DNA of 64,000 bases, from positions 9,238,001-9,302,000 of the forward strand of contig NZ_CP072941.1 of assembly GCF_018069625.1 (NCBI RefSeq). Direction: 5' to 3'. The stretch is from Streptomyces yatensis. GTDB lineage: Bacteria; Actinomycetota; Actinomycetes; Streptomycetales; Streptomycetaceae. The notes under the pieces were generated by a model that saw nothing but the letters and a program-made list of their open reading frames with translations, was not told the DNA's origin and did no database searches. Below, piece after piece: positions 9,306 to 17,526 of the stretch (position 1 is the stretch's first letter; each line of letters begins with the position of its first letter). Position numbers and translations under genes: made by a program.

Positions 9306-9914
9306 CTAGAGGCAGCCCTCGGGCAGGACGGCCCCACCGGCGCAGAGGTGTCTGATCGCCGCGGCGATCGAATAACAGTCGAAGAGGGCTGAATGCTCCC
9401 TGCCGGCCACGGGTTTGGGGAGGCCGAGCGCTTCCCACAGCCGACCGGAGTTGGCCGATGCCGTGATCGGGGCGATGGTATTCAGCCATGGGCGGATATT
9501 CAGGAAGCCGGCGCCGAGAAAGCCGTTCTTGATCTGCTCCCCGCGCGCCCGGGCCCACCCCACGTTCTCCCCGAGGACGACCATGTCGTTGCCGTAGGAG
9601 AGCACGGACTGCCCCCGGCAGAACGCCAGGAAGTCACTGAGCGCCTCGGCCGGGGCGACTCCCTCGCGGTCCACGGTTTCCTGGTCGATGCCCGTGAGAC
9701 CGGTGAAGAACGGGGACAGCCGCGGATTGACCACCGGCCTGACCAGCGCCTCGTATTCCTCGACAACACAGTGGTCGTCAGCGGAATGACCGGTGCTGAT
9801 GCGCAGCGCGCCGATCTGGACGATTTCGCGAAGCTGCCCCGGCTCCGACCAGTCCTGCTCGAGCGATCCCGACCACGAGGTGAACTCGAGGTCGAACACG
9901 ACAAACGTCGACAA
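9306..9914 (-). CDS. DEDDh 3'-5' exonuclease-like protein
   Basis: A 202-residue RNase T/DnaQ-fold exonuclease domain. Motif I is FDLEFT (Asp, Glu), motif II is SYGNDMVVLG (Asp) and motif III is EHSALFDCYS (His, Asp), so all metal-binding acids and the catalytic His of the DEDDh subgroup are there. It could trim DNA or RNA 3' ends; the standalone form gives no clue to the substrate. The start ATG at 9914 is preceded by AGGAGAGACC. Confidence 0.85.
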   Translation of the reverse strand: MSTFVVFDLEFTSWSGSLEQDWSEPGQLREIVQIGALRISTGHSADDHCVVEEYEALVRPVVNPRLSPFFTGLTGIDQETVDREGVAPAEALSDFLAFCRGQSVLSYGNDMVVLGENVGWARARGEQIKNGFLGAGFLNIRPWLNTIAPITASANSGRLWEALGLPKPVAGREHSALFDCYSIAAAIRHLCAGGAVLPEGCL

Positions 9915-10108
9915 CCGGTCTCTCCTCGTATGGGTGTGGGGCCAACGAACCGTACGAGCCGCTGCGCAGGAGACTACTCCTCTCCGAACGCCTTTCCCGG
10001 GCCGGGATCCCGGTGGGCCGCCGAGCGATGTCGAGACCGAGGACGGCGGCGGGATTGCCGCCCAACGGCGTGCGAACGCCGGGTGACAAAGGGGTGCGGA
10101 AAGCGGTG

Positions 10109-10130
10109 ACCGGCCACGTCGTGGACCGGT
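10109..10130 (-). terminator. Hairpin after the SDR gene
   Basis: ACCGGCCAC-GTC-GTGGACCGGT forms a 9-bp stem with one bulged A, 20 bp past the SDR stop codon. It probably separates the SDR gene from the exonuclease gene. Confidence 0.55.
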
Positions 10131-10149
10131 GAGGTGAGCCGGCGACGTC

Positions 10150-10920
10150 TCAGTCGCGCAGGCTCATGCCGCCACAGACCGACCACACCTGGCCGTTGAC
10201 CCACTCGGCGTCGTCCGAGAGGAGAAAGGCCACGGTGCCGGCCACGTCCGCGGGCTCGCCCAGCCGCGGGCTGCGGGCGATCTTCAGCGCCATGGCCTGC
10301 AGCCGCTGGTCGTCCCGCTGCTTCTGGGTGTCGCCCATGACCAGCCCGGGCGCCACGGCGTTGCAGCGGATGCCCTCCTTGCCCCAGCGGGAGGCGATAT
10401 GGCGGGTCAGTGCGTTGATCCCGGCCTTGGAGGCGGCATACGCGGGACGCCGGGGCTCCCCTCCCCAGGCCGCGCCGGAGGAGGTGTTGACGATGACGCC
10501 GCCGCCCTGGGCCAGCAGTCGCGGGATGGCGGCCCGGCAGGTGAGGGCGTAGCCGAGCAGGTTCACCTCGTGGGTGCGCCGCCACACCGCCGGATCCATC
10601 TCCAGCAGGTCGGTGTCCCGGCCCAGATGGTTGTCCGAGAGGTCGGCGCCGACGTTGTAGAGCCCGTCGATCCCGCCGAACTCGGCGGTGGCCCGGTCGA
10701 CCAGCGCACCGATCGACTCCTCGTCGGCGAGGTCGAACGCGACGGCGACCGCGGTGCCGCCGGCCTCGGCGATGCGCTGGGAGGTGGCCTTCGCGCCCAC
10801 GAGATTGATGTCGCCGACGACGACCGAGGCGCCCTCCTCGGCGAGCCGCTCGGCCGTGGCGGCGCCGATTCCCGTGGCGCCGCCCGCGACGACGATCCTC
10901 TTGCCCTGAAGTCCCCGCAT
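10150..10920 (-). CDS. Short-chain dehydrogenase/reductase
   Basis: A 256-residue classical SDR. The cofactor loop GGATGIGAATAE is near residue 13 and the catalytic Tyr-Lys pair is in YAASKAG, with a preceding Ser in NTSSGAAW. The C-terminal VNGQVWSVCGGMSL is typical of the family. Substrate unknown. Start ATG 10920 has GAGCGGGAGAGCGG upstream. It is divergent from a TetR regulator, which is the likely controller. Confidence 0.9.
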   Translation of the reverse strand: MRGLQGKRIVVAGGATGIGAATAERLAEEGASVVVGDINLVGAKATSQRIAEAGGTAVAVAFDLADEESIGALVDRATAEFGGIDGLYNVGADLSDNHLGRDTDLLEMDPAVWRRTHEVNLLGYALTCRAAIPRLLAQGGGVIVNTSSGAAWGGEPRRPAYAASKAGINALTRHIASRWGKEGIRCNAVAPGLVMGDTQKQRDDQRLQAMALKIARSPRLGEPADVAGTVAFLLSDDAEWVNGQVWSVCGGMSLRD

Positions 10921-11019
10921 GCCGCTCTCCCGCTCACCGAGGTCTGGAACCGAAGGATCGCCGTGGAGCAGCATTCCTAGCATGGAACTCGGTGTCACAA
11001 CAGGGTTCGGATCTCATCA

Positions 11020-11055
11020 CCGCGATCGTGGTTCAGCCCGGCGGTACGATCGCGG
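11020..11055. promoter_or_regulatory. Candidate TetR operator abutting the regulator start
   Basis: CCGCGATCGT (11020-11029) and ACGATCGCGG (11046-11055) are perfect inverted 10-bp arms with a 16-bp spacer. The right arm ends one base before the GTG start of the TetR gene, so binding or hairpin formation would affect its expression. Confidence 0.55.
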
Positions 11056-11056
11056 G

Positions 11057-11650
11057 GTGAACGGAGCGGCGCGTACGAGCACGAGAGACATCGCGCGAGC
11101 GGCCATCCGGGCCGAGCTGGCCGAGGTGGCGTCCGCCCTGTTCCGGAGCAAGGGCTTCGAGCAGGTCACCATCAACGACCTGGCCGCGGCCGCCGGTGTC
11201 TCGCGCAGCACCTTCCTGCGCTACGTGGGCAGCAAGGAAGAGGCCGTCCTCAGCGCCTTCGACGCCTACGGCGAGCAGGCCGCCGACGCCCTGCGGACCA
11301 GACCCGCCGACGAGGACGACTGGACGGCACTGCGGCGCGCACTGGACGTCGTCATCGCGTACCACCGCCGGGACCCGGTCGGCGCCCTCGCGACGACCCG
11401 CCTGGTCCGGAACACCCCCGCGCTGTGCGCCCGGCTGCTGGAGAAGCAGAACGGCTGGCGGCCCGTGCTGGCCCGGGCCCTCGCCGAGCGGCCCGGCGAC
11501 GCTCGGCGTGCCACGCCCCTGGCCCTGTCGGTGAAGGCCGCGGCCGCTCTGGGCTGCTTGAACATCGCCCTCGACCACTGGACGGCCTCCGACGGCCGCC
11601 CCGACCTCACCGCCCTCCTGGACGAGGCGTTCGCCGCCCTCGCCGGGTGA
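11057..11650 (+). CDS. TetR-family transcriptional regulator
   Basis: A 197-residue regulator. The TetR HTH is visible as TINDLAAAAGVSRSTFLRYV with the usual following KEEAVLSAF. The C-terminal ligand domain is all-helical with no recognisable specificity. Start GTG 11057 follows a perfect inverted repeat and lacks a clear Shine-Dalgarno sequence, so a leaderless or weak start is possible. It is divergent from an SDR gene at 136 bp. Confidence 0.9.
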   Translation: MNGAARTSTRDIARAAIRAELAEVASALFRSKGFEQVTINDLAAAAGVSRSTFLRYVGSKEEAVLSAFDAYGEQAADALRTRPADEDDWTALRRALDVVIAYHRRDPVGALATTRLVRNTPALCARLLEKQNGWRPVLARALAERPGDARRATPLALSVKAAAALGCLNIALDHWTASDGRPDLTALLDEAFAALAG

Positions 11651-11778
11651 CCTCCCGCTCGGCATACTGGTCGGTGGGGCATCGTTCGCCGGCCGCCCGG
11701 GGGGAAGATTCTCTCCCTGGTTGTCTTCCTCCCGAGATGGAATTCTCCCCTTTCGGTTACTCGTGAAGGAGGCAGACG

Positions 11779-12156
11779 ATGACGACATGGACGAGCGACG
11801 AACTCAACCGGATCGCGACGACGGACGAGCTGGAAATGGCGCCGCTGCGGGGCGACGGCACACCGCGTACGGCGGTGCCGATCTGGGTCGTCCGTGACGG
11901 CGACGACCTCTACGTCCGCTCCTACCGCGGCACCGACGGCTCCTGGTGGCGCACCGCCCACGGGAGCCACGAGGGCCACATCCGCTCCGGCGGCGTGGAC
12001 CGGGACGTCACCTTGATCGAGGAGGGCGACCCCGGTGTCAACGACCGGGTCGACGACGCGTACCGCTCCAAGTACAGCCGCTACAGCGGCACCTACGTGG
12101 AGCCCATGGTCGCGGACACGGCGCGCGCCACCACGATGAGGCTCCTGCCCCGGTGA
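11779..12156 (+). CDS. DUF2255 family protein
   Basis: A 125-residue protein matching the DUF2255 pattern: IWVVRDGDDLYVRSYRGTDG, then HIRSGGVDRDVTL and AYRSKYSRYS. The fold resembles the split-barrel flavin/nitroreductase-like proteins, but no activity is established. The ATG has a strong ribosome binding site (GAAGGAGG). The gene is followed by an SDR-like gene 124 bp downstream. Confidence 0.85.
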   Translation: MTTWTSDELNRIATTDELEMAPLRGDGTPRTAVPIWVVRDGDDLYVRSYRGTDGSWWRTAHGSHEGHIRSGGVDRDVTLIEEGDPGVNDRVDDAYRSKYSRYSGTYVEPMVADTARATTMRLLPR

Positions 12157-12169
12157 CGGTGAACGAGCC

Positions 12170-12217
12170 GGCCACCGACAACCGCCTTCACCCGGCCACC
12201 GCCCACCCCCTTCACCC
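12170..12217. repeat. 24-bp tandem duplication after the DUF2255 gene
   Basis: Units 12170-12193 and 12194-12217 match at 21 of 24 positions; each begins GGCCACCG and ends CCTTCACCC. The array starts 14 bp after the stop codon. Confidence 0.7.
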
Positions 12218-12280
12218 CACCCCGCCACCCCGTCACCGCGACACCCCGGCCCCTGAGGCGCCCGAGCACCCGGAGAACCC

Positions 12281-12946
12281 ATGACCACCCTTGCCATCAT
12301 CGGAGCCGGCCCCGGTCTCGGCGCCGCCGTCGCGCGCCGCTTCGGCCGTGAGGGCTACGACATCGCCCTCGTCTCCCGCGACCAGGGCCGGCTCGACGCC
12401 CTGGCCGCCGGCCTGGCCGGCGAGGGGGTAACGGCGCGTGGCTTCGCCGCGGACGTACGCGATCCGAAGGCCCTCGCCGCCGCCCTGGACGCCGCGGCCA
12501 CGGCCCTGGGGCCGATCGAGGTCCTGCAGTACAGCCCGGTGCCGCAGCGGGAGTTCATGCTGCCGGTCCTGGACACCACCGCCGACGACCTCACGGGCCC
12601 GCTGGAATTCTCCGTGTACGGCCCGGTCACCGCCGTACGGCAGGTGCTCCCCGGTATGCGCGCCCTGGGCCGCGGCACGGTGCTCTTCGTCAACGGGGGC
12701 ACCGCCGTGGTGCCGCATCCCGAGCGGGCGGGCACCTCCGTCGCCTTCGCCGCCGAGAGCGCGTACGGCCGGCTGCTGCACGACACCCTCGCCGGCGAGG
12801 GCATCCACGTGGCGCAGCTGATCATCCCGGGTGCGATCGTTCCCGGGCACGAGAAGAAGGATCCGGCCGTGCTGGCGGACACCCTGTGGACCCTGCACCA
12901 GGATCGGCACGGCTTCCGGCACTTCGCCGACGACCCGGAGCCCTGA
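12281..12946 (+). CDS. SDR-fold protein lacking the catalytic Tyr-Lys pair
   Basis: A 221-residue Rossmann protein. The N-terminus has GAGPGLGAAVARRF, the SDR cofactor-binding pattern, and VSRDQGRLDAL after the second strand suggests NADPH preference. Where YxxxK should be, the sequence reads SAYGRLLHD, so the lysine is replaced by Leu. The protein may bind nucleotide without classical reductase chemistry. Length is at the short end for SDRs (about 250). It follows DUF2255 on the same strand and ends at a strong hairpin. Confidence 0.75.
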   Translation: MTTLAIIGAGPGLGAAVARRFGREGYDIALVSRDQGRLDALAAGLAGEGVTARGFAADVRDPKALAAALDAAATALGPIEVLQYSPVPQREFMLPVLDTTADDLTGPLEFSVYGPVTAVRQVLPGMRALGRGTVLFVNGGTAVVPHPERAGTSVAFAAESAYGRLLHDTLAGEGIHVAQLIIPGAIVPGHEKKDPAVLADTLWTLHQDRHGFRHFADDPEP

Positions 12947-12976
12947 CCCGGTCCGAGGAGGTGTGGCGGGAGCTGT

Positions 12977-13002
12977 GCGGGGCGGCCCGGTGGCCGCCCC
13001 GC
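12977..13002. terminator. Strong hairpin between convergent genes
   Basis: Perfect 11-bp stem GCGGGGCGGCC / GGCCGCCCCGC with a CGGT loop lies between the SDR-like gene and the aldo/keto reductase gene. Confidence 0.75.
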
Positions 13003-13053
13003 GCGGTGTCCCGGGAGAAGCGGTGTCCGGGAGAAGCGGCTGTCTCAGGAGAA
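13003..13053. repeat. Triplicated 16-18 bp segment at the 3' end of the AKR gene
   Basis: Three imperfect units at 13003-13019, 13020-13035 and 13036-13053 (first GCGGTGTCCCGGGAGAA). The third contains the stop codon and last codons of the aldo/keto reductase, so the gene end was copied into the spacer. Confidence 0.7.
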
Positions 13054-13926
13054 GGTGTCGGGCCCGACCTGGTCGGGGTCGGGACCGCCACGCGCTCCGG
13101 TGTCGAGCGCGTCGATGGCGGCCACCTCGTGCGGGGTGAGGGAGAAGTCGAAGATCGCGATGTTCTCCGCGATGCGATGTGGTTTGACGGACTTCGGGAT
13201 CGCGCACAGGTCGTGCTCGATGTGCCAGCGGAGGATGATCTGGGCCGGGGTCTTGCCGTATTTCTCGGCGAGGCCGGTGATGGTGGGCTCCTGGAGCGGG
13301 TCCCTGACCTTGTCCGGGCTCTCGCCCCCGTAGCGGTTCACGCCGCCGATGGGCGACCAGGACTGGGTCTGGATGCCCTGGCGGACGTCGAAGGCCCGCA
13401 GCTCGGGCTGGCTGAAGAACGGATGCAGCTCGACCTGGTTCACCGCGGGCACCACGTCGGTGCGCGCCATGAGATCGGTCAGGTGCGCCGGCGTGTGGTT
13501 GCACACGCCGATGGCCCGCACCCGGCCGTCGGCCAGCAGCTTCTCGGCCGCCTTGTACGAGGCCACCGTGGTGTCGAACGCGGACGGGGCCGGCCAGTGC
13601 AGCAGATACAGGTCGAGATGGTCCAGGCCCAGCTTGGTGAGGCTGGTGTCGAAGGCGCGGAGGGTGGCGTCGTAGCCGTAGTCGCTCATCCACACCTTCG
13701 TGATGACGAAGATGTCCTCGCGGGCGATGCCCGAGCGGGCGATGCCCTCACCGACCTCCTTCTCGTTGCCGTACGCGGCCGCGGTGTCGATGAGGCGATA
13801 GCCGTTCTCGATCGCGGTCGTCACCGCCGGGATGGTCTCGTCGGGCGGGCTCTGGTAGACGCCGAGGCCCAGAGCGGGCATCCGCACGCCGTTGTTCAGG
13901 GTCAGAAGAGGGGCTGGTCCAGTCAT
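13045..13926 (-). CDS. Aldo/keto reductase
   Basis: A 293-residue (alpha/beta)8 NADPH-dependent carbonyl reductase. The catalytic tetrad is visible: Asp47 and Tyr52 (LIDTAAAYGNE), Lys77 (VITKVW) and His110 (YLLHWP). The C-terminal cofactor segment AIPKSVKPHRIAEN is canonical. It resembles 2,5-diketo-gluconate-reductase-type AKRs (AKR5); the physiological substrate is unknown. It ends in a triplicated microrepeat. Confidence 0.92.
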   Translation of the reverse strand: MTGPAPLLTLNNGVRMPALGLGVYQSPPDETIPAVTTAIENGYRLIDTAAAYGNEKEVGEGIARSGIAREDIFVITKVWMSDYGYDATLRAFDTSLTKLGLDHLDLYLLHWPAPSAFDTTVASYKAAEKLLADGRVRAIGVCNHTPAHLTDLMARTDVVPAVNQVELHPFFSQPELRAFDVRQGIQTQSWSPIGGVNRYGGESPDKVRDPLQEPTITGLAEKYGKTPAQIILRWHIEHDLCAIPKSVKPHRIAENIAIFDFSLTPHEVAAIDALDTGARGGPDPDQVGPDTFS

Positions 13927-14080
13927 ACGGGATCCTTGTGTGCGTCGGAGACCTGCGGGCCCGCCCGGTGCCGTGCCCCGGCACGGGGCGAGGTCCGCTC
14001 GTACTGCGACAGGGGTTCCCGATGACGGGCCGTGTGCTCGCTCCGCACCCCGAACGTCACCACGTTGGCGCGATCTCGTG

Positions 14081-14123
14081 GGCCGTCATGTCCCGTGTGC
14101 GTCGGCCGTCATGTCCTGTGTGC
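14081..14123. repeat. 23-bp tandem duplication spanning the HTH gene's stop codon
   Basis: Units at 14081-14103 and 14104-14126 share 19 of their first 20 bases (GGCCGTCATGTCCCGTGTGC versus the same with one C/T change). The minus-strand stop codon lies in the distal copy. Confidence 0.7.
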
Positions 14124-14943
14124 CGATCACCGAGAGAAGTTCCAGCTGGGCGGCGCCCTCGGTGCCGGGCGGGGCGCTGAACCACAGCAGGCGCTGGCGG
14201 CCGTCCTCGCTGAACAGGGAGTGGCAGTCCAGCTCGATGACGCCCAGCGCGGGGTGGACGATGCGCTTGTGGTCGGTCCGCCGGAGGGCGACGTCGTGGG
14301 TGTCCCAGAGCGTGGCGAACTCCTCGCTGTGGCGTCGCAGCGCGGCCACCATCCGCCGTACCTCGGTGTCGCCGCCGCGCCGGGCGGCGACGGCCTGCAG
14401 ATCGGCGACGAAGACCCGGGAGTGGTGGGGGTGGTCCTCGGGCGGATAGAGCGCACGGGCGTCCGGATCGGTGAACCAGCGGTGGACGAAGCTCGCCGCG
14501 GGCCCGCGGACCGCCGGGGGACGGCCGACCAGCGCGGCGGCCAGCTCGTTCTGCACCAGGGTCTGGTGCAGGTCGGTGATGACCTGGGCGGGGGTGGTGG
14601 CCAGCCGGTCCAGCAGGCCGAGCAGGGCCGGCTGGACCTGCGCGGCCGGGCCGTGCGTCACCGGGGGAACGGGGCGGTCGGCGAGGTGGAACAGATGGTC
14701 GCGCTCGTCGCCGTTCAGCCGCAGCGCCCGGGCGAGGGCGGTCAGCACCTGGGCCGAGGGCTGAGCGCCGCGTCCGCGCTCCAGCTCGGTGTAGTAGTCC
14801 GCGGACAGCCCGGCGAGCTGGGCGACCTCCTCGCGGCGCAACCCGGGCACCCGCCGCCGCGGCCCGGTGGGCAGGCCCACGTCGGCCGGGCGGATGCGGT
14901 CGCGCCGGGATTTGAGGAACGCGGCGAATTCGGAGTGGTTCAC
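14086..14943 (-). CDS. XRE-type regulator with MmyB-like ligand domain
   Basis: A 285-residue regulator. The N-terminal XRE helix-turn-helix includes RRVPGLRREEVAQLAGLSAD and YYTELERGR, the stereotyped opening of the MmyB-like group; the C-terminal 200 residues are the MmyB-like PAS-related ligand-binding domain, which binds fatty-acid-like ligands in the characterised member MltR. Start GTG 14943; sequence further upstream is promoter. Regulators of this group are commonly divergent from an SDR gene, as here. The last codons lie in a tandem microduplication. Confidence 0.9.
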   Translation of the reverse strand: MNHSEFAAFLKSRRDRIRPADVGLPTGPRRRVPGLRREEVAQLAGLSADYYTELERGRGAQPSAQVLTALARALRLNGDERDHLFHLADRPVPPVTHGPAAQVQPALLGLLDRLATTPAQVITDLHQTLVQNELAAALVGRPPAVRGPAASFVHRWFTDPDARALYPPEDHPHHSRVFVADLQAVAARRGGDTEVRRMVAALRRHSEEFATLWDTHDVALRRTDHKRIVHPALGVIELDCHSLFSEDGRQRLLWFSAPPGTEGAAQLELLSVIGTQDMTADAHGT

Positions 14944-14975
14944 GCCCCCATGGTCGCGTGTGCCGGTGGGCGGAG

Positions 14976-14996
14976 CCAGGGGCTGACAACCCCTGG
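14976..14996. promoter_or_regulatory. Candidate operator for the MmyB-type regulator
   Basis: CCAGGGG-N7-CCCCTGG is a perfect 7-bp inverted repeat in the regulator/SDR spacer. A related element, GCCCTGGCTGAC, follows at 15006-15017 and shares GGCTGAC with the first. Confidence 0.5.
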
Positions 14997-15137
14997 GTGG
15001 GGACAGCCCTGGCTGACCCCGAGACCCCGGCCCAGAGTGGAGACACCGCCGGGGCGTCGGCGGCGACACCGCCGACGCCCCGGACACGGCCACACCCCGT
15101 GGCATCCGCCCGCCAGCACCCTGTTCCAGGAGTCTCC

Positions 15138-15905
15138 ATGTCACCCCAGGCAACCCCGCCCCAGCACCCCACCGACCGGCCCCGCGTCGCCATCGTCACC
15201 GGCGGTTCCCGCGGTATCGGCCACGAGACGGTGAAGCGGCTGGCCGCCGACGGATACGCCGTCGTGATCGGCTACGGGGGCCACCGGGAGTCGGCCGAAG
15301 CCGCCGCCCAGGACATCGCCGCAGCCGGTGGCCGGGCCGTCGCCGTGCGGGCCGATGTGGCCGACGAGCGGCAGGTGGCCGCGCTCTTCGACACCGCGGA
15401 GTCCGAATACGGCGGGGTCGACGTCGTCGTCCACGCGGCGGGCCGGCTGTACCTGGCCCCCATCGCCGAGCTGGACCTGGCTGAGCTGGACGCGCTGCAC
15501 CGCACCAACATCCGCGGCACCTTCGTCGTCGCCCAGCAGGCCGCCCGCAGGATCCGCGCCGGCGGGGCGCTCATCACCTTCTCCACGTCCATCGTCGGCC
15601 TGGCCCTCCCCACCTACGGCGCCTACAGCGCAAGCAAGGGAGCGACCGAGGCGCTCACGATGATCCTGGCGCGCGAGCTGCGCGGCCGGGACGTCACCGC
15701 AAACACCGTCGCCCCCGGCCCCACCGCCACCGACCTGTTCCTCGAGGGCAAGGACGAGGAGACCATCGCCCGGATGGCGGCCCAGCCCCCGCTGGAGCGC
15801 CTCGGCACCCCCACCGACATCGCCGAGGTCGTCGCCTTCCTCGCCTCCCCGGCCGGCCACTGGGTCAACGGCCAGGTCATCCGCGCCAACGGCGGCATCG
15901 TCTGA
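15138..15905 (+). CDS. Short-chain dehydrogenase/reductase
   Basis: A 255-residue classical SDR with the cofactor loop TGGSRGIGHE and catalytic YSASKGA. The segment VIGYGGHRESAE after the second strand lacks an acidic residue, in line with NADPH use. It is close to FabG-like 3-oxoacyl reductases. ATG 15138 is chosen because the family alignment begins just after it; CCAGGAG precedes it. The gene is divergent from the MmyB-type regulator and followed 62 bp later by a tautomerase, probably one operon. Confidence 0.9.
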   Translation: MSPQATPPQHPTDRPRVAIVTGGSRGIGHETVKRLAADGYAVVIGYGGHRESAEAAAQDIAAAGGRAVAVRADVADERQVAALFDTAESEYGGVDVVVHAAGRLYLAPIAELDLAELDALHRTNIRGTFVVAQQAARRIRAGGALITFSTSIVGLALPTYGAYSASKGATEALTMILARELRGRDVTANTVAPGPTATDLFLEGKDEETIARMAAQPPLERLGTPTDIAEVVAFLASPAGHWVNGQVIRANGGIV

Positions 15906-15967
15906 CCGCCACGGCGCCCCGCACGACCACTTTCCACCCCGTTTCCCCACCGGAAGAGAGAACGACC

Positions 15968-16183
15968 ATGCCCTTCGCGAACTTCAAGGTTCCCGCCGGA
16001 TCCCTCGACGAGAAGCAGAAGCAGGAGATCGTCACCCGTACCACCGAGCTGTACGTCGAGATCTACGGCGAGCGCGCCCGCGCCAACACCATGGTCCTGG
16101 TCGAGGAGGTCACCGACGGCGGCTGGGGCATCGGCGGCAACGTCCTGACCCTCGCCATGCTCCAGCAGCCACCCGGCCACTGA
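15968..16183 (+). CDS. 4-oxalocrotonate tautomerase-like protein
   Basis: A 71-residue member of the tautomerase superfamily. The second residue is proline (MPFANFKV), which becomes the catalytic N-terminal Pro1 after Met removal. The length fits the hexameric 4-OT type, which interconverts enol and keto acids or dehalogenates. GGAAGAGAG precedes the ATG. It is downstream of the SDR in the same direction and probably co-regulated. Confidence 0.85.
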   Translation: MPFANFKVPAGSLDEKQKQEIVTRTTELYVEIYGERARANTMVLVEEVTDGGWGIGGNVLTLAMLQQPPGH

Positions 16184-16202
16184 CACCACCGGACACCCAC
16201 GG

Positions 16203-16228
16203 CCCCCGGCGCCGCCCGGCGCCGGGGG
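16203..16228. terminator. Strong GC hairpin
   Basis: Perfect 12-bp inverted repeat CCCCCGGCGCCG / CGGCGCCGGGGG separated by two bases, between the convergent tautomerase and P450 genes. Confidence 0.8.
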
Positions 16229-16239
16229 AGTCTCGGGTG

Positions 16240-17526
16240 CTAGCCCGCGTTGACCGCCGTGGGGCTGAACGTGACGGGCAGCGATTCCAGGCAGCGGTAC
16301 CAGAAGGAGTCCACCCACCTCAGCTCCTCGGGCGCGACCGCCAGCGTCAGGTCAGGAACGCGGTCCAGCAGCACCTCGATCGCCGTCTCCGCGATGATCC
16401 TGGCCGTCTCGGGACCGCCCACCGGGCAGCCGTAGTCACCGCCGCTGAAGCTGACATGCGCGTGGTTCCCGCCGTGGCCGACGGGGGTGTCGGGCCACAG
16501 CAGCGGATCGGCGTTGGCGGCGGCCAGACCGAGGACGACGAGGTCGCCGGTGCGGATGCGCCGGCCCCCGAGGGCGGTGTCGCGGGTGGCGTACCGCCCG
16601 ATGAGGTTCTGCAGCGGGGAGTCCGCCCACAGCACCTCGTTCATGGCCTCGCCGATGCTGCGGCGGTTGCCCGAGAGGGTCATGGCGAAGCGCTCGTCGG
16701 TGAGCATCAGCCGCAGGGTGTTGCCGATCCAGTACGAGGTGAGCGGCAGCGCGGCGGCCATCAGCACCATCAGGTCGCCGGCCTGCTGCTCCTCGGTGAG
16801 GTCCGGGGTGTTCAGGATGAACTGCGAGGTGAGGTCGGGACCCGGCGCCTCGCGCTTGGCCTTCACCAGCTCCGCCACGTACGCGGCGACCTGCTGCTGG
16901 CCGGCGATGGCTTCCTCGTTGGAGAGGAACGAGACGGTCAGCCCTCCCGCCAGGGCCTCCAGCCCGGCCTCGTCGTCGGACAGGCCGAACATCTCGGCCG
17001 TGGCGAGGGTGGGCACCGAGTAGATGTAGTCGTACACCAGGTCCGCCTTGCCGCTCGCGGCGAACTTGTCGATCAGCTGGTCGGCGAAGCGCTCGCAGTG
17101 CCCGCGCAGCACGAAGGGGTCGATCGTGGCGAGGGCGTCGCTGGCGGCCGTCGCGCGCTGGCGGTGCTCGTCGCCCTCCGTGAAGGTCATCATCGGGCTG
17201 TACGCCACCCACGGCAGGAGCGGCCAGTCCGGCGGCACGCTGTCCCAGCCGTTCCAGCGGCGCGGGTCCCGGCCGAAGGTCTCGACGTCGGAGAGCACCT
17301 GGCGCGTCTCGCGGTAGCCGAGGACGAACCAGGCGTCGATGTCGCCTTCGAGCAGGACGGGGGCGACCTGTCCGCTCTCGTGCCGTATCCGCTGGTAGGT
17401 CTCGGCCGGCCGGCGCCGGAAGTCCGGCCCGTACAGCCGTGCGGCGTGGGCGGGGCAGCCCGGGGGCGGCGCGTCCGATGTGGGGTGCGGGGCCTGCGTG
17501 TCCTGGTCGTCCTGGGGGTTCGTCAC
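16240..17526 (-). CDS. CYP157-like cytochrome P450 lacking the ExxR motif
   Basis: A 428-residue soluble bacterial P450. The haem-ligand loop FSGGDYGC is intact (Phe360, Cys367). The K-helix motif, almost invariably ExxR, reads E297-V-L-W300, and the I-helix oxygen-activation segment reads AAALPLTS (257-264) without the usual acid. Loss of ExxR in favour of ExxW is the hallmark reported for the Streptomyces CYP157 family, which is often found in conservons. Here no conservon partners, ferredoxin or second P450 is adjacent. Start GTG 17526 with GAGGAAG upstream. Substrate unknown. Confidence 0.9.
   Translation of the reverse strand: MTNPQDDQDTQAPHPTSDAPPPGCPAHAARLYGPDFRRRPAETYQRIRHESGQVAPVLLEGDIDAWFVLGYRETRQVLSDVETFGRDPRRWNGWDSVPPDWPLLPWVAYSPMMTFTEGDEHRQRATAASDALATIDPFVLRGHCERFADQLIDKFAASGKADLVYDYIYSVPTLATAEMFGLSDDEAGLEALAGGLTVSFLSNEEAIAGQQQVAAYVAELVKAKREAPGPDLTSQFILNTPDLTEEQQAGDLMVLMAAALPLTSYWIGNTLRLMLTDERFAMTLSGNRRSIGEAMNEVLWADSPLQNLIGRYATRDTALGGRRIRTGDLVVLGLAAANADPLLWPDTPVGHGGNHAHVSFSGGDYGCPVGGPETARIIAETAIEVLLDRVPDLTLAVAPEELRWVDSFWYRCLESLPVTFSPTAVNAG

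Noticed and set aside
10002..10013. Perfect palindrome CCGGGATCCCGG
   Set aside because: Twelve GC-rich bases in a high-GC spacer occur often by chance, and it is not placed at a start or stop.
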